A stretch of DNA of 64,000 nt from Rhabditoides inermis (GCA_963966185.1 CAWZYM010000195.1:172501-236500); one strand, 5' to 3'; counted from the stretch's first letter, positions 37,201 to 49,165 are shown. Program-made: numbers and translations. Notes: generated by a model not told the origin, from the letters alone.

Positions 37201-39729
37201 TTTTTTTTCTTCAAAATGTTCCACCTTTTCCACAGAAGACCGAAATCGATGTCATTTTGTTTTCACCAACTTTCCAGTTTTCATCAATTCCGCACTGAAT
37301 ATTCTTGCTAGCAACAAGTTCAGGAAGATTTTGTTCATTCTTGTGATACATATTTCCTGACAAACATTTCCATCTAAATAAATAGAATATTGTTCTTTAC
37401 ATGTTTGTAAACTCACTCTGTGCATTTGTTAGTATTTTCCATTTTTAGAGCATCGAAACACGTAAATCCAATAGGACAATTTTCTTTTTCTGGAGTTTCA
37501 CATTTGCCACAATCTAACAATGTCAAAGTTAACAATTGTTAGAAATCTTTAAAAAATACCATTTGCACAGAAAATGGAAAGTGTTTCGAATTTTTCTCCA
37601 TCCACAATCCATTGTTTATCGAAATCACAATGTACTTTTCCACTCGAAACTTTTACAGGCAAACCGTTTTTAGAATAGTACATTTCACCCGAGTTTGCGA
37701 AACATTTCCATCTGAAAACTTCATTTTTGATAACTTTTTTTCAATGGTAAAATTTAATATTCACTCTGTGCATTTGTTTGTGTTTTCCATAGCTGAATCA
37801 AAACATTCAAATCCGGGAGGACAATTCTCTATGGACGGAGTGACACACTGACCACAATCTGAATAATTGATTCACATGTGAAATGTGATCGAAGAAACAT
37901 ATGTTGTACCTTTTCCGCACACAATCTTCACAGATTCTGCTTCGTTTTCATCAATCTTCCACTTTTTGTCGGTTTGACATTTCAGTTTCCCACTAGTTGA
38001 TTTAATCATGCTTCCTGACTCATTTTCGTAATAAAGCGATTCCTGGCTACATGTTACTCTGAATAAATCTAATAATTAACATACGCTTAGAAAAACGTAC
38101 TCTGTACACATATAACTACTGTTTGATTTCACTGCATTTGTTTCACATTCGAATCCATTAGGACAAATTTCGATAGGGTTCGCACACTTTCCGCAGTCTC
38201 AAAAAATGGATAAGGTTGTATAAATCAAACTAGTACCTACCCTCTCCCATACAAGTAACTTTGAGTGAAGACATTGCGTTTGTATTCGAAGATTCCACTC
38301 CAATCCAGCCAGTTGCAGAACAAGTGTGATTCGATCCCACCTGTATTTTGTATTTGGTCTTTGTAATTAGTATTTCTTTCAATGGATACCTGCTTCCATC
38401 CTCGATTATTCCCATTGATAACCGCATTGATTGGTTCATACATCAATTTTCTTCCATCATAACATTCCAGTCTGTGTTGATTATGTAGTAATCTAATTTG
38501 ATATCAAGTAATAATCCTACTTTTGACATCTTATTTTCATGCCGTCATTCTCTTTTGAGTTTATTTGAGTTTTGTCGCATTCGAAACCAAAATCATTGCA
38601 AGAATCGAGCAAAGTTAAGCCACACGAATTACATTCTAAATAGGAATCGTACAAATAGAAACATTAACAACTTTAATCTCTACAGTGATAACGAGTTACT
38701 GATGTCTCAAATGTTGTCTGGTAAATTTAATAGAAGAATGACTCTTGTACGATAAACGGGGGGAAGCCCCATACAAACATTAACAACTTCACTCTATACT
38801 TACCCCGAGCGCAAATGAATTCTTCTTTCTTTCCAGATTTGTTTGCTGTCCAAACGCCATTTTCACAATTAGTTGAAGTAACTATTGCAAAAGTTGAACC
38901 CGTCTTGTACATCAGCTTTCCTCGAGGGCAGATCAAACTACGTACACACGTTAATAATAACAATAATAATAATAATAATAATATTGAATAAATAGTAGGC
39001 ATACCCAGAACATGTGTTTTCCTTCATTATAACGATCGGTTGGACAGAACAGTCTGATCCGAAAGGACAATCCGAAATAAGAGGAGGTCCACATTTAGTA
39101 CATTCTGAAATTTACATTTCGTAACCGGATAACACATAAGTTGGTCATGTGAAGCATCAAAACAACCTTGCACGCAAGTAGCACGCAATTTCTCAATTTT
39201 GAATCCATTCACACTCCACGAGTTGTCTCTCATACAACGCATAGAATTCACTATTTCAATAGTGTTGTTTCTTTCGAACATCAAAGTTCCTTTGGAGCAT
39301 TCAAACCTAGAAACAAATATAAAGATGAACATATGTTTAAAAACTGACGTTTTGCAGTGTATTCCAGAGAAACGGATTTGCACTCTCAGACTTTCTGGAT
39401 AACAAAGAGCATTGATCGGGCAAAGAGGACTAGCGGATATCACGCATCCGGAACATTCTACAAAACAACATTCAAACCAGTTAACATATGTACAAAAACA
39501 CCAGTGGTTGTGGTCATTGCGGCAAAGACTGCGATAGAAATGGCTCCAACTGTAAAGGAAAAGTGAGATTAGTATATTCTACTGTCACTCACCTATGTAA
39601 ACAGGAAAGAGAATGAATGGCAGGTAACGCAAAAGGACGTGTGCAATCGATAAATTAGTCGCATTCAACTAAACATCTTTTTTGTCATTCTCTCACATTC
39701 GATACCTGTCGGAAGTGTTTCGTTCGCAT
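31218..39729 (-). CDS. Cysteine-rich tandem-module protein with FABP-like C-terminus (copy B)
   Basis: Same architecture as copy A in inverted orientation: 13 module pairs from the AATGTTCCGG-type exon near 39,450 down to 31,730, then the FABP-like exon (31,365-31,697: DCGHNCATTLPSEFFG, FTFDDVEIGKQM, GGKLYEEHL) and a last exon 31,218-31,311 (FLVQHSTSIYGVVAKHYFKR, then stop). The TAG at the end of the FABP-like exon is split by a GTGAGT donor. The last module is preceded by a 3.05-kb repeat-filled intron (31,876-34,928). Start assigned by homology to copy A (MRTKHFRQ). The second signal-peptide exon lacks 7 bp relative to copy A (TTGGAGCC against TTGGAGCGTGGAGCC), which shifts the frame and stops early. 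Copy B may therefore be unsecreted, use another start, or be a pseudogene. Module sequences remain open and well conserved, so loss would be recent. Confidence 0.6.
32118..32192 (-). repeat. tRNA-like segment in the large intron of gene B
   Basis: On the minus strand GCCAGCATGGCGCAGTTGG, TTAGCGCGCC and GCGGGTTCGAATCTGCC form good D-arm and T-arm strings with a perfect B box. The anticodon arm pairs poorly and the acceptor ends do not match, so it is more likely a tRNA-derived repeat than an active tRNA. This is the best preserved of the tRNA-like segments in the window. Confidence 0.5.
32483..33817 (-). CDS. Candidate small gene nested in gene B intron, unrecognised
   Basis: Three exon-like pieces with good splice signals: 33,731-33,817 (MAFSAVPRRRAMAARVELFL...), 32,660-32,724 (SSRVRTVVEGAAVFDCLDFK) and 32,483-32,565 (INKRGGRRLPTSRRIGMETK...QK, stop). 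Exons 2 and 3 join in phase. Exon 1 ends in phase 0 while exon 2 needs phase 2, so the model as seen is broken or incomplete. The intron between exons 1 and 2 contains a MITE with a further nested repeat. No family recognised. It may be a decayed gene or a gene with a missed exon. Confidence 0.3.
32747..33676. mobile_element. ~930-bp TA-flanked element with TAGTGGGTCCCCCG ends
   Basis: Left terminus TAGTGGGTCCCCCGTTTT and right terminus AAAACGGGGGACCCACTA are perfect 18-bp inverted repeats, with TA next to both ends, as for Tc1/mariner-type elements. No transposase frame is present. A 337-bp tRNA-promoter-bearing repeat is nested within it (32,928-33,264). A related end (TATAGGGCCCCATTTTGACGG) lies at about 45,938 in the copy D region. 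Confidence 0.75.
32928..33264 (+). mobile_element. 337-bp dispersed repeat with tRNA-like promoter (copy 2)
   Basis: Matches 13,218-13,553 over its length, from TAAAGTTGTCTAC to GGAGAGGACTTTA. The A box (GTGGCGCAGTGGCAAG, about 33,105) and B box (GGGTTCGATCTCC, about 33,150) are intact here. Nested in the 930-bp MITE. Confidence 0.65.
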
Positions 39730-39876
39730 GAATAGGAAAAAGAGGATAGTGACAGCCGAGTGGATTCCAAACAACACTAGTCCATACGCCACTGAAAAGA
39801 TATTGTCACAAACATTAAGTAGGAGCGGCGCGCGGAGGAAGAAAGAACTTTTGTTGCATTACGTTCTATTGTTTAA

Positions 39877-40412
39877 AGGTAGTGTACCCTCTGAACTCAT
39901 GACTTCAAATTTGCAATTTGTGTTGTTTATTTGTTCAATCTCATTATTAGAAACATAATTGGTCATTTTACTATCCCTTGAAATTATCATTAACCTTATG
40001 CAAATACGCTTCAAACGTGAAAGAAACATGAAAACTTCGATTTTATGAAAGTTTGGCGAACATGTTTAATTTTGTTGATATATGTTTTTTTCTAAATTTA
40101 TTTTGATTTGGAATGATATTTGAACATCAAAACAAACCATAAAACCATTTGAAAGCATTTTATGTGCGAACCAAACGAGGTGCTCCGGTCAGTTCGGTGA
40201 TGTAACCGCAGTCGGTGAACATAAGTTTTGCGGGCGTTCACACTTGTGCACACAATTGCCGGTAAACATCAAACTTTAAATAATTTTTTATATTTTAAAA
40301 ATTGTTATTTTTCCATTTTAAACTTCCATGTTATGTAATTGTAACTAACAAATAATAAGTAATGAACTGGTAATAGCAACTCGTACGACCAGAATCAGAG
40401 GGTACACTACCT
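39877..40412. mobile_element. 536-bp TTAA-flanked MITE
   Basis: Flanked by TTAA on both sides (39,873-39,876; 40,413-40,416), with terminal inverted repeats AGGTAGTGTACCCTCTGA and TCAGAGGGTACACTACCT. No coding capacity. TTAA duplication and AGG-type ends suggest a piggyBac-type non-autonomous element. Copy A has the empty site with a single TTAA (1,818-1,821). A second copy is at 54,848-55,383. Confidence 0.85.
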
Positions 40413-40416
40413 TTAA

Positions 40417-40799
40417 GGTGCACTGGCGACTTATTTTTGACTCGGAATGATCAAAAGAATCATTTTAACCCGAATCTCAATTGATTTGTGAGAAATAACA
40501 ACGATTATCCGTTGCTTTCAAATGTTGCAACTCGCTGTTGGAACATTTTTTTTTTCAAACTCAAAATTGGCAACGGCACGACTTCCATTCCGTTGAACTC
40601 TTCAATACTGCAGAACTGGCGATAGAACAAATAATCCCATACGAAAGAATCTCGTTCACTTACTACGTGGCTCAATGCGTGTGTGCGCCGTAGTTACACA
40701 GGCCTCGCCGGTTCGAGTCCTGTCTACGGCAATTGTTTTGCATGAGTGGCAATGCGCGTTCAAGAGAGCTAGTTGCAGAAATCAGTCGCCACTGTTTCT
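40417..40799. mobile_element. 383-bp TTAA-flanked MITE carrying a tRNA-like segment (copy B)
   Basis: Inverted counterpart of 1,435-1,817. It ends at TTAA 40,800-40,803 and shares the TTAA at 40,413-40,416 with the 536-bp MITE, so the later element landed in the target duplication of the earlier one. The tRNA-like segment (ACGTGGCTCAATGCG ... GGTTCGAGTCC, + strand) is at about 40,665-40,735. Confidence 0.65.
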
Positions 40800-42561
40800 T
40801 TAATAAGTAATTTAGAGGTATTAAAATAAACTTGTTGTAGAAAGTAAAAAAAATATACTTTTGTGAACAACTGAAATAGCCGAGTGGCGTAGAAAAACGG
40901 AATTTGTTTTTTTTCCAATGTACACAATGTTTTTGAAAGTAGTTACAAGAAAATCATTTCTTTGAAAACGAGATATTATGTAGGTAAGTAGTGTGTATTT
41001 TTTTTGAACAATTTCATTGGTATGTGAAACAGATAAGTATGTTTTACAAACATGAATGGATAAAAATAAATTGTGATAAAATTCAAAGGAATTGGTTTTC
41101 AAATTATCTCTTCAAAACTATTTCAAAACAGAACATTTTACACAGAAAAAAATGAAACTTTAAAATATATGCACAACATTACGAATAACAAAAGTGTTCC
41201 GGTCCGAAACCTTTTCCTCTCCGTTCTTCTACACCACTCGGCTATTTCAGGTGCTCTCCTAATACCGAGGAAGCAAACACAACGTGAAAAAACAGAAATA
41301 GAAAAAAAAAGAAAATTCCAATCAGAAGAAAAATACACTGCAAGTGCTGACAACGTAGTTATGTTTTGACAACCCATGTCTATCTGTCATATCAGATTGG
41401 TAAAAATTTGAGTATTCATATAGGGCTTGCACTTCTCATGTAAACGCGTGAGACATACACCCCACCACTTCCAAATGGATATCAACAAATGAAGCCAGCG
41501 ACAGATTTTCAGATACTCAGATAGATACGAAACCATGCTGTCTTTCATCTCCGTTGCTGTGTTCTTGATATTGGCAGTTATTTATTCACATACTCTTCCT
41601 GTGAACACTCGCTCAGACAAACAATTGTGATCACAAGTTAGAACCTTATCTCACTCGATGCGAGGATGATATGATGTATCACATGTCCCTCGAAAAGAGG
41701 AAGATCATGTCAAGAGTAGACTAGAAACTCCGCTAAATGTTCCCTTGTCTCAATCTGCACCAAAAACCCTCTTCGTCAACCATTGAAAAAGACATCCACG
41801 GGATTCGAACAAATTTCCTACAACCGCTTAGTTGACTGCCGACAGCTCATGCTGTGGATTTTCTCGTGCGTAATGGAGAACGAACCAGAGGACGTTGCTG
41901 TCCAACGTATTCAACCATGGGTTCATGCAAAACAAAAAGAGCCGAATCCAGTTCACTTGCAAATTTTCGTATGAATATACTCCATCGACAACTATCGATC
42001 AATAAGCTATTAAAAATCAATCGATAATCAATCGATATTCAGTCAAGTCGAAGAAGAACAACGATAGTGCGATGACGAGCCGCAACTAGTCATTTCGCAG
42101 CGACCGTGTCGCGCGCCAATGCCCAGTGGCGAATGACCGCTTGCATCGCTTGGCAGCGTGCCATCCCATTGTTCGAATTGCGCGGCGCGGTCGCGACGCG
42201 GTTTTCGTCTGCGAACGTGCGACGAGAGTCGACCGAAATGACAAGCAGCGTGTGAGAATACGATTCGCCTGTCACTTCTCAATATCATTCGACCGATTCA
42301 CGCCCGCCTTTCTGGCTCCTTCAATAACGCACGCGGCCAGAACGTGGCACAAACTAATGAAATATAGCATACTTGGCGAGAACGAAAGTATTTTCCACAG
42401 ATGGATTGGACTTTGATAAGTCGATATCGGGCTCGCGCGGAACCGTGAGTAATGGAGAGAGCTCCGAATTTGCGCGGCGCGAGGCTATGACTAGCACATG
42501 ATGTGCAAGGGCGGCGGCCTAGGAGGTCCGCTGCTTGCGAATCTGCAACGTAAGCACTCAC

Positions 42562-42719
42562 CATAGTGGCGGATGATCTGAGCGGTCGCATTGGGTTTGA
42601 CGTCACCAGTCGGAGTGGACGCGGCGAGGACACCTGTATCGATCGACGGAATCAATCGGTACTCGCTGATTACACGCACCTATGGTGCATAGCAGAAGCA
42701 GAAGGGCGGGCGGCCGCAT
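42562..42719 (-). CDS. Candidate short secreted-peptide gene, 5' exons (copy 1)
   Basis: Exon 42,680-42,719 and exon 42,562-42,633 join in phase across a 46-bp intron (GTGCGT...ATACAG). They encode a signal-peptide-like start, MRPPALLLLLCTIGVLAAST, followed by TGDVKPNATAQIIRHY. The ATG follows a CTCCGCAG acceptor, as for trans-splicing. A possible third exon (about 42,300-42,345) would end ...WPRALLKEPERRA, but this is uncertain. No family recognised; a small secreted or neuropeptide-like precursor is one possibility. An identical copy is at 57,534-57,691. Confidence 0.4.
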
Positions 42720-42891
42720 ACTGCGGAGAAGGGGAGAGAAATGACGGGCAGAGAGGGTGAGTGGAGGGATGGCTGGATGGGCAACATCATTTCACACTTC
42801 ACACGTCGTCAATTCCGATGGCGACCAATCATCTTGGCTTTTTGTCACGTCTCTCTTTACCACTGCTGCCCCGTACGGAGGCCCGCCCGCC

Positions 42892-45150
42892 ATGCTCGCC
42901 GCCAACACCCTGCGCGAGCTGTACTCGCTCGCCAAAGAAACACCGCCCAATCCCCGATACGACATCTACATTCGCTCTGGAAAATGCAAAAAAGATCGGG
43001 AAAAGGAGGAGAGAGACCGTCGATGTGTGATAGTTGGACAGGACGATGAAGAAAACGAAGACGAAACAACTTTGACTGATGCTGTGAAGCCGGACTATTT
43101 GGACGAGGAGAAGACCCCGACATGGTGGTCAAAGCCTACCGCCACCCGCCTGCCTCGACCCAGCCCCGCCGCCCCATCAAGGTCCTCTGCCGCAGCAACG
43201 ACGACGCTGAGACGGTTCGCCGGACGATTGGAGGGGCGGGTCTCGGTCGCTACGTGCGCCGGGACCTGACATCCCTGGAGCGTGAGAGAGATTCGCAGCT
43301 TCGACAGTTTGTATATAATTTGAATTGCAGGGCCGGATACATGATGTTTGTCGTGAGGGACATGATGATCTTGGAGAGGTAGTTACTTCCGAACTTGAAT
43401 TCCGTATCACTAATCAACACCATCATAAAGATAAGTCATTCAAATCATGCAGATTTAGTGACTATACTGATATTGAAGCAGAATTAGCTCATGTTGATTG
43501 GGACATTGAGTTGACAAATTGTACAGATATTGATATTATGTACACTCACTTCTCTAAAATTGTTACTGATTGTTTGAACAAGTGGACACCAACAATCAAA
43601 CAAGCTAAGCAACAATGGCCTCGTTATATTTCCAAGTTACGTGATAAATCACGTAAATTATATACTCGATATAAGGTTTCAAAAATGCAGGCAGAGATGC
43701 ATATAAGATAGCTGAATCTAAGTACAAGCACGAACTTTTCATGGTTATTAGAAAGAAAGAATTCGGAATTTTGAATAGTTTCGATTTAAATAGTTTTTGG
43801 AATTATGTTATATGTATCTGCAAAAACACTGAGTAGAAAACAGCTAGGTGCTCTAAGAAATCAGCAAGGCAAACTTGTAGTAGATGATTCGCAACGAGCA
43901 GAGCTTCTCAACAAGCATTTCAAATCTGTATTCACAGTGGATGACAACAAACCATTCACTCCCGATGTGGTTCTTGGGCCTAGTATGAATAGCATTGACT
44001 TCAGTCCTCTCAACTGTGAATGTATACAGATTTTTATTAAAAATCAAAAACAAACTTTCTTATGGTGTGGACTCCATTCCTAGTGTTGCCCTTTATAAAT
44101 TAGCTGTCGTGCTTGCTCTTCCGCTATCAATTATATTCACGAGAAGTATACAGACTTGCACATTGCCGAAAGTGTGGAAAACATCTATTGTAACGGCGGT
44201 GTTCAAGTCTGGTGATCCATGTAATCCGACAAACTATCGCCCCATTGCACTCACATGTACATCTTGCAGATTATTTGAAACGATTGTTACACATGATATA
44301 AGAAAATACATGTGGCAAAATCACATTATTTCATCAAATCAGCATGGTTTCTCAGATCATAGATCCACATCCTCTCAACTCATAAAGTTTCAAAGTGACC
44401 TGATCAAAAACCGGCAAGGAACAGATGTCATATATTTGGACATTGCGAAGGCATTCGATACAGTGAACCATCGTAGTTTGTTGGACATCATGTGTGCTTA
44501 TGGGATCAGTAGAGAAATTGTGAATTGGATAAAAGTATATCTAGATGGTCGAGGTCAAATGGTGAGAGTGAATGAATCTGTCTCCCAACCACCAATAGTG
44601 GGAAGCGGAGTGCCTCAAGGATCAGTCCTGGGGCCTCTTCTTTTCAACATTTACCTGAATGATCTTGAAAAATGCATCAATACTGAGTGCCTCATTGATA
44701 TAAAGAAAACTTTCTGGGATCCAGTGGAGAAAATTCAAAGAAAGTTTACAAAACGTTTTTGTCCGAATCTTGAGTATGATCAAAGACTAAAAGAACTTGA
44801 TCTCAAACCTCTTTCATTGCGCCGAACAATCAAAGATGTTTGTACTGCACACAAGTATGTGTGTGGTCAAGTTTGGGTGGACAAAGAAGATAATCCGATT
44901 GTATTGTACTCGAACGAATCTTCAATTCAGTCAAGGAGTAGAGAAAATGGACTGAAAATCTTCTAAAAATCAACCACTGCTCTCGAACAATCTTTCCTAT
45001 CTCACAGTTTGCGCTGTTTGGAATCAGTTACCAACTTCCATCGTTTGTGAAGACATTTCCAAAATATTCAAAACAAATCTGACGAACTACCTCATGAAAA
45101 ATGTTCTGAAATCATATACAGCGAATACTAACTGCACTTTACCGCGCAAT
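42892..45150 (+). mobile_element. Non-LTR retrotransposon (jockey/CR1-like), internally deleted (copy 1)
   Basis: ORF1 (42,892-43,382, one frameshift near 43,115) has RCVIVGQDDE, RPIKVLCRSN and RRDLTSLERE, as in the RRM-type ORF1 of LINEs, ending YMMFVVRDMMILE. ORF2 starts directly with the linker ahead of RT (43,390-44,080, with stops); the endonuclease is missing. RT blocks follow at 43,995-44,700: NYRPIALTC, IYLDIAKAFDTVNH, GVPQGSVLGPLLFNIYLNDL. The sequence then jumps to the C-terminal IQRKFTKRFCP region, so the YADD catalytic box is deleted. The 3' end (VCAVWNQLPTSIV) runs to about 45,150. It cannot be active. Confidence 0.85.
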
Positions 45151-45477
45151 GCTGCGCGTCTTCCTCAATTACAGTTAGCGACACTACTCCACTATGTGGT
45201 AGCGACTCCACTCTTGGGGCGGTGCCGGGGTAGGCATCGGGGGCGCGGGTGCGGTCACTCTACTGCGGTCTGTCTCCCACAACAGCAGCATCTATCCACC
45301 CAAATATTACGGTAGCATGTACTGTACATTGTTGCATTTGCATCTTCGTTATTTATTGCTCCCGTGTATACCTATCCTAGTCGATTACGATAAACATTAC
45401 ATTACTCACAAATTTATTGGATGGTTATTTATTTTTTATATAAAAAAACGTGTGAATGTTTAACGAGTCTTGTCATT
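45151..45477. other. Spacer between LINE and gene D
   Basis: No gene seen. Contains a GC-rich stretch (about 45,215-45,260) and AT-rich tracts. Confidence 0.5.
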
Positions 45478-47739
45478 TAGGTGGAGTTGTGTGAGGGGTG
45501 ATATGTATTTCGTAGCGCAAGAGCAGGGAAGAGAAACGTTCGTGCATGTGGCAGATAACAAGGTGCAGTGTAACATAAACGAAGAACTGGAAGCAAACGA
45601 TCAAATGTGGAGAGAAGTTTCGTTAACCTGCGCGCAAGGTGAAGAACTATGGTGTTTTCTGATGTCATGTTGTTTTTAGAATATATTTCACAGAAGACAC
45701 GTGTCTCGAAAAACACAATTGTTTACATTTCATAGAAATGGAACGAGCCGCGACGAATGGATGTGCCGAGTCAGTATCTGTTATCATTTTTCTGGACGTA
45801 TACGCTCATTTTATATGAATTGGGACGTTTAGCGGATCACCAGCGAGAATTCGCCGTTTTATCATTAGTAAAACGCTTTGCGTATAGCATGAATTGCGAC
45901 GTCTGAGACCGTAGCCGCTATAGGGACCGTTGCCGCTATAGGGCCCCATTTTGACGGTACGCGAATTATCGGCGGTCGGCCAAACATGGGCGAAATGACG
46001 AGCTTTTTATGCAAATTGGAGAAATTTCGAGGTTTTACACCGAAAACACGGCAAAAATGAAAGAAATCGAAAATCGAAAACTCTGTGCAGACAAAACTCT
46101 GTGCAGACACTATCGAAGAACCTTCTCCCTCAAACTGGGTTCTGTAGCATGGGTTTGAAGTGAGTTATTAAGTTTTCTAGGTTTCAACTATTGAATATCC
46201 TCAAAAACGTGGTTATCGATTGATAACAACAAAAAGATCAAAATTCAAAAATCGAAATCTAGACTTCTATTGGAACTGTGGATTCACACCACATATCCAA
46301 AAATTTGGAAAAATTCATCAATTTCGAAAAGAGTTTTTAGCTCTGGAAGGTGAATAACTATGCTTCATTAGAATTGCAAATCACCTTCATTTCCCTAAAA
46401 GGACACCGCAAAGCGCGCGATTCGCGCGGTCGAATGCTCTTGCGCGGGCCGATAGCGTGGCTAAATGCGATGAAATGATGTCTGGAAAATATGCGGCGAG
46501 ATGGCTGCCGTACCGTGAACCGAGAATTTACATTTACCCTATACGCTTGTTGAGACAGCTTGGGCGGAAGTATGAATGGGCGGGAGTTTGAATTCGAAAC
46601 CCGCCTTCTAGTATGGCACGTACGTACAGGAGTTACTGGGGCAGCGCAGCTCTTTCGGAAACTCGCGTTTGAACTAAAAGTATAAGAAATAAGCTTTTGT
46701 TTTTACCTCAAAATGCGCGCCTGTATTTTTAAAGGCACAATGACGCGGCACAATAGTTTCTGATTTTGGCCTATTGCTTGACTCATGGAAACAGCAAAGA
46801 AAACGCGACAAAATGGCGTTTTCTCGTTACCGCTTACCAAAATGTGCACTTGCGAAGTTTGGTAAGGCAAATTCAAACTTCGCGCCAAATTGCGGATCGG
46901 AAAGATGAGCTCTGTGGGCATCTTATCGATATGAGTTGGACAGGACAGTGTTAACGGTAAAGCTATTACGGACCACGCTGTGCCGGTTCGATTCTCGCTA
47001 TGTGCAATCAGTTCTCAAAAGTGGCATTTCAATGAACCTCGGTAATTCTAAATGCCCCTGTGCCTTCCAAGTTGACCGTGTATAAACATTGCTTCACACT
47101 TTTCCAAACATGAAAACTTATACATGAATTTAGACGCGTTTGTGAAGCAAAGTTTTATTACCGAACCGATACAAACAATTTCTCTGTCTTTAAATCCAAA
47201 AATATGGTTTGTGGAAAGGACAATAAATGGTCGATTGATGGAAAACAACTAGCAAACGTCAAGGGAATGTGTTTTATAGGAAGTGAGTAACTTTTTTTTA
47301 AAAAAAGTGTATGTTGGCGACTCAGAATGCCGCACCCCTTATCACAACAAGGATTACTGTGCGAAGACGCTTCCGAAGCATTTTTTTCGGACACTACTTT
47401 TACGCTAAAATCATGGGAGATAAGGAATAACTCGACGATATAGGAGCGGAGGAGTCTTATCACTACCACTTAGAAGAAATAAGAAATGAAATCACGCTGG
47501 AGTTTCGGGAAAACCCTGATTCTCGAACATTTTTCTCTGAAACAGGCCGGAGGATGGGATAACGCAGGATGGGATGATTGGTATACTTTCGAGAATGTGG
47601 AGATCGGGAAACGGATGCGTTCACCTCCACATAAACATACTGGACACAGATATACAAACGAAGTCACGTTCCATTGGATGGAAGACACAAACACGCTTTA
47701 CGAAGAGCATTTGAAAATAACAGGAATTTGGAAAGATTC

Positions 47740-49165
47740 ACCATCACTAAGATCATTTTATTTTCCATGTCTATGTCAGTTTGTTCTATTCCGCAGATCT
47801 GGAAAGAAGCATGGATTAAGCCTCTATACAAAAAGGGTCCTCGTGAACTCGTCTCGAATTACAGGCCTATCTATATATCTCTAACTTGCAGCATTTCCAA
47901 AGTTTTTGAACGCCTGTGCGTGAAACAAATAACAGATTTCTTTGAGATCTTTCCCCTAAACAATTTGGTTTTCGCAAAAAAAGATCTACAAATGCCCAAC
48001 TCATTGAATGCCATAGCCATTGGTGTAAATATGTTTCGGCAGGTTTAGTCGTTGACTGCATATACTTTGATTTCAAGAAAGCTTTCGACACCATAAACCA
48101 TTCACTTCTGTTTAAAAATTAGATTCCATGGGCATCCGCGGAAATACTCTTGGTTGGATTAAAGAGTTTCTCAAGGACAGAAAATAGTCCGTTATGGTTG
48201 GTGGCAAGCAATCAAAACCAAGTAATGTTAACTGTGAAGTTCCTCAGGGTTCCTGTTCAGGCCCACTACTTTTTAATGTATTCATTGACAACATTTCTGA
48301 TAATTTACCTGATAATGTTAAATGCGCGCTCTATGCAGATGACTTGGAGGTGTACTACCCGTTTGACCCTTGTGATACAACTGCTGCGTCAATATTCCAA
48401 CTAGCTATGAATATCGTAATTGATTGGGCATCCTCTTGGGGGCTACTAATTTCCACGGAGAAAACTCAAATTCTACACATAGGTAAGAAAAACCCTAAGC
48501 ACACTTACTTTGTACAAGGGTGTGCCTTAGTCCCTGTTGAAATCACTAAAGATTTGGGTGTTCTCATGAGCGTATCACTCTTAAAAGAGATCACTACACC
48601 CACATTATTCAACAAACTCTTTTCGCTATAAATGATTTTTTCAGAACCTTTAAAACCAGGGATCTTAACATCTTGGTAACTGCCTACAAAACTTATTTTA
48701 GGTGTTTTTTTTGTGGAATACTGCACTGAACTATGGAATCCGCAGGATGTATTTTCTGTGAACCTCATTGAAAATGTACAGCGTTATTTCACTCGTCGCG
48801 TGTGTCAGCGTATCGGTCGCACCCTTTCCTATCTTCAACGCCTAGAGCTGCTCAATCTTGAAACACTCGAATATCGCCGTTTTTTAAATGACATCACCTA
48901 TAAACATAAGTTCATTCACTCTAAAACAATTTTGGATTATCAAGGGCTTTTCACTATTACTCCAACATGATCCAGAAACTCAAACGAATTTAGAACTGTG
49001 CCTTCATTCGATAACACTGGCCAAATAGGCACATTTATTAGTAGAGCTTTCAGTACCTGGAATGCCTTACCTTCTGACGTTGTACATATCCGTGACCACT
49101 CCTCTTTTAAACAACACCTATCTTCCCTAGAATTAATGACACTGTCTAAAATCCGTCGTTTTTGA
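47740..49165 (+). mobile_element. LINE reverse-transcriptase fragment with YADD box
   Basis: Frame-shifted RT pieces in order: IWKEAWIKPLYKKG and NYRPI (47,800), DFKKAFDTINHSLL (48,070), VPQGSCSGPLLFNVFIDNI (48,240), CALYADDLEVY (48,325), LISTEKTQILHIGKK (48,450), WNPQDVFSVNLIENVQRYFT (48,735) and FSTWNALPSDVV (49,050). Several stops and shifts make it inactive. It is a different LINE from that at 42.9 kb. It landed in the FABP-like exon of copy D and is followed by a (TA)n tract. Confidence 0.85.

Larger units (their letters stand above)
39730..42561. other. 5' flank of gene B, repeat-filled
   Basis: Inverted counterpart of 1-1,964. It contains two adjacent MITEs (listed), the inverted-repeat element with A-box-like arms (about 40,870-41,250) and a tRNA-like segment near 41,790-41,860. 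A minus-strand frame ending at about 42,090 (...QAMQAVIRHWALARDTVAAK, stop) is conserved at the left edge of the window and might be a real exon end, but no complete gene could be built from it. Confidence 0.5.
38139..45018. repeat. 6.9-kb segmental duplication, unit 1
   Basis: Matches 53,110-59,989 in the same orientation with an offset of 14,971 (14,972 after a one-base poly(A) length difference near 41,300). I found no other difference in the stretches compared. It spans the 5' half of cysteine-rich gene B, two MITEs, the candidate secreted-peptide gene and most of a LINE. To the left of 38,139 the two copies differ at several percent of sites; to the right of 45,018 they are unrelated. 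Confidence 0.85.

Noticed and set aside
42043..42416. Overlapping frames on both strands conserved between copies B and C
   Set aside because: Conservation here only reflects the recent duplication. The one frame end shared with the window's left edge is noted in the flank entries but is not enough for a gene call.
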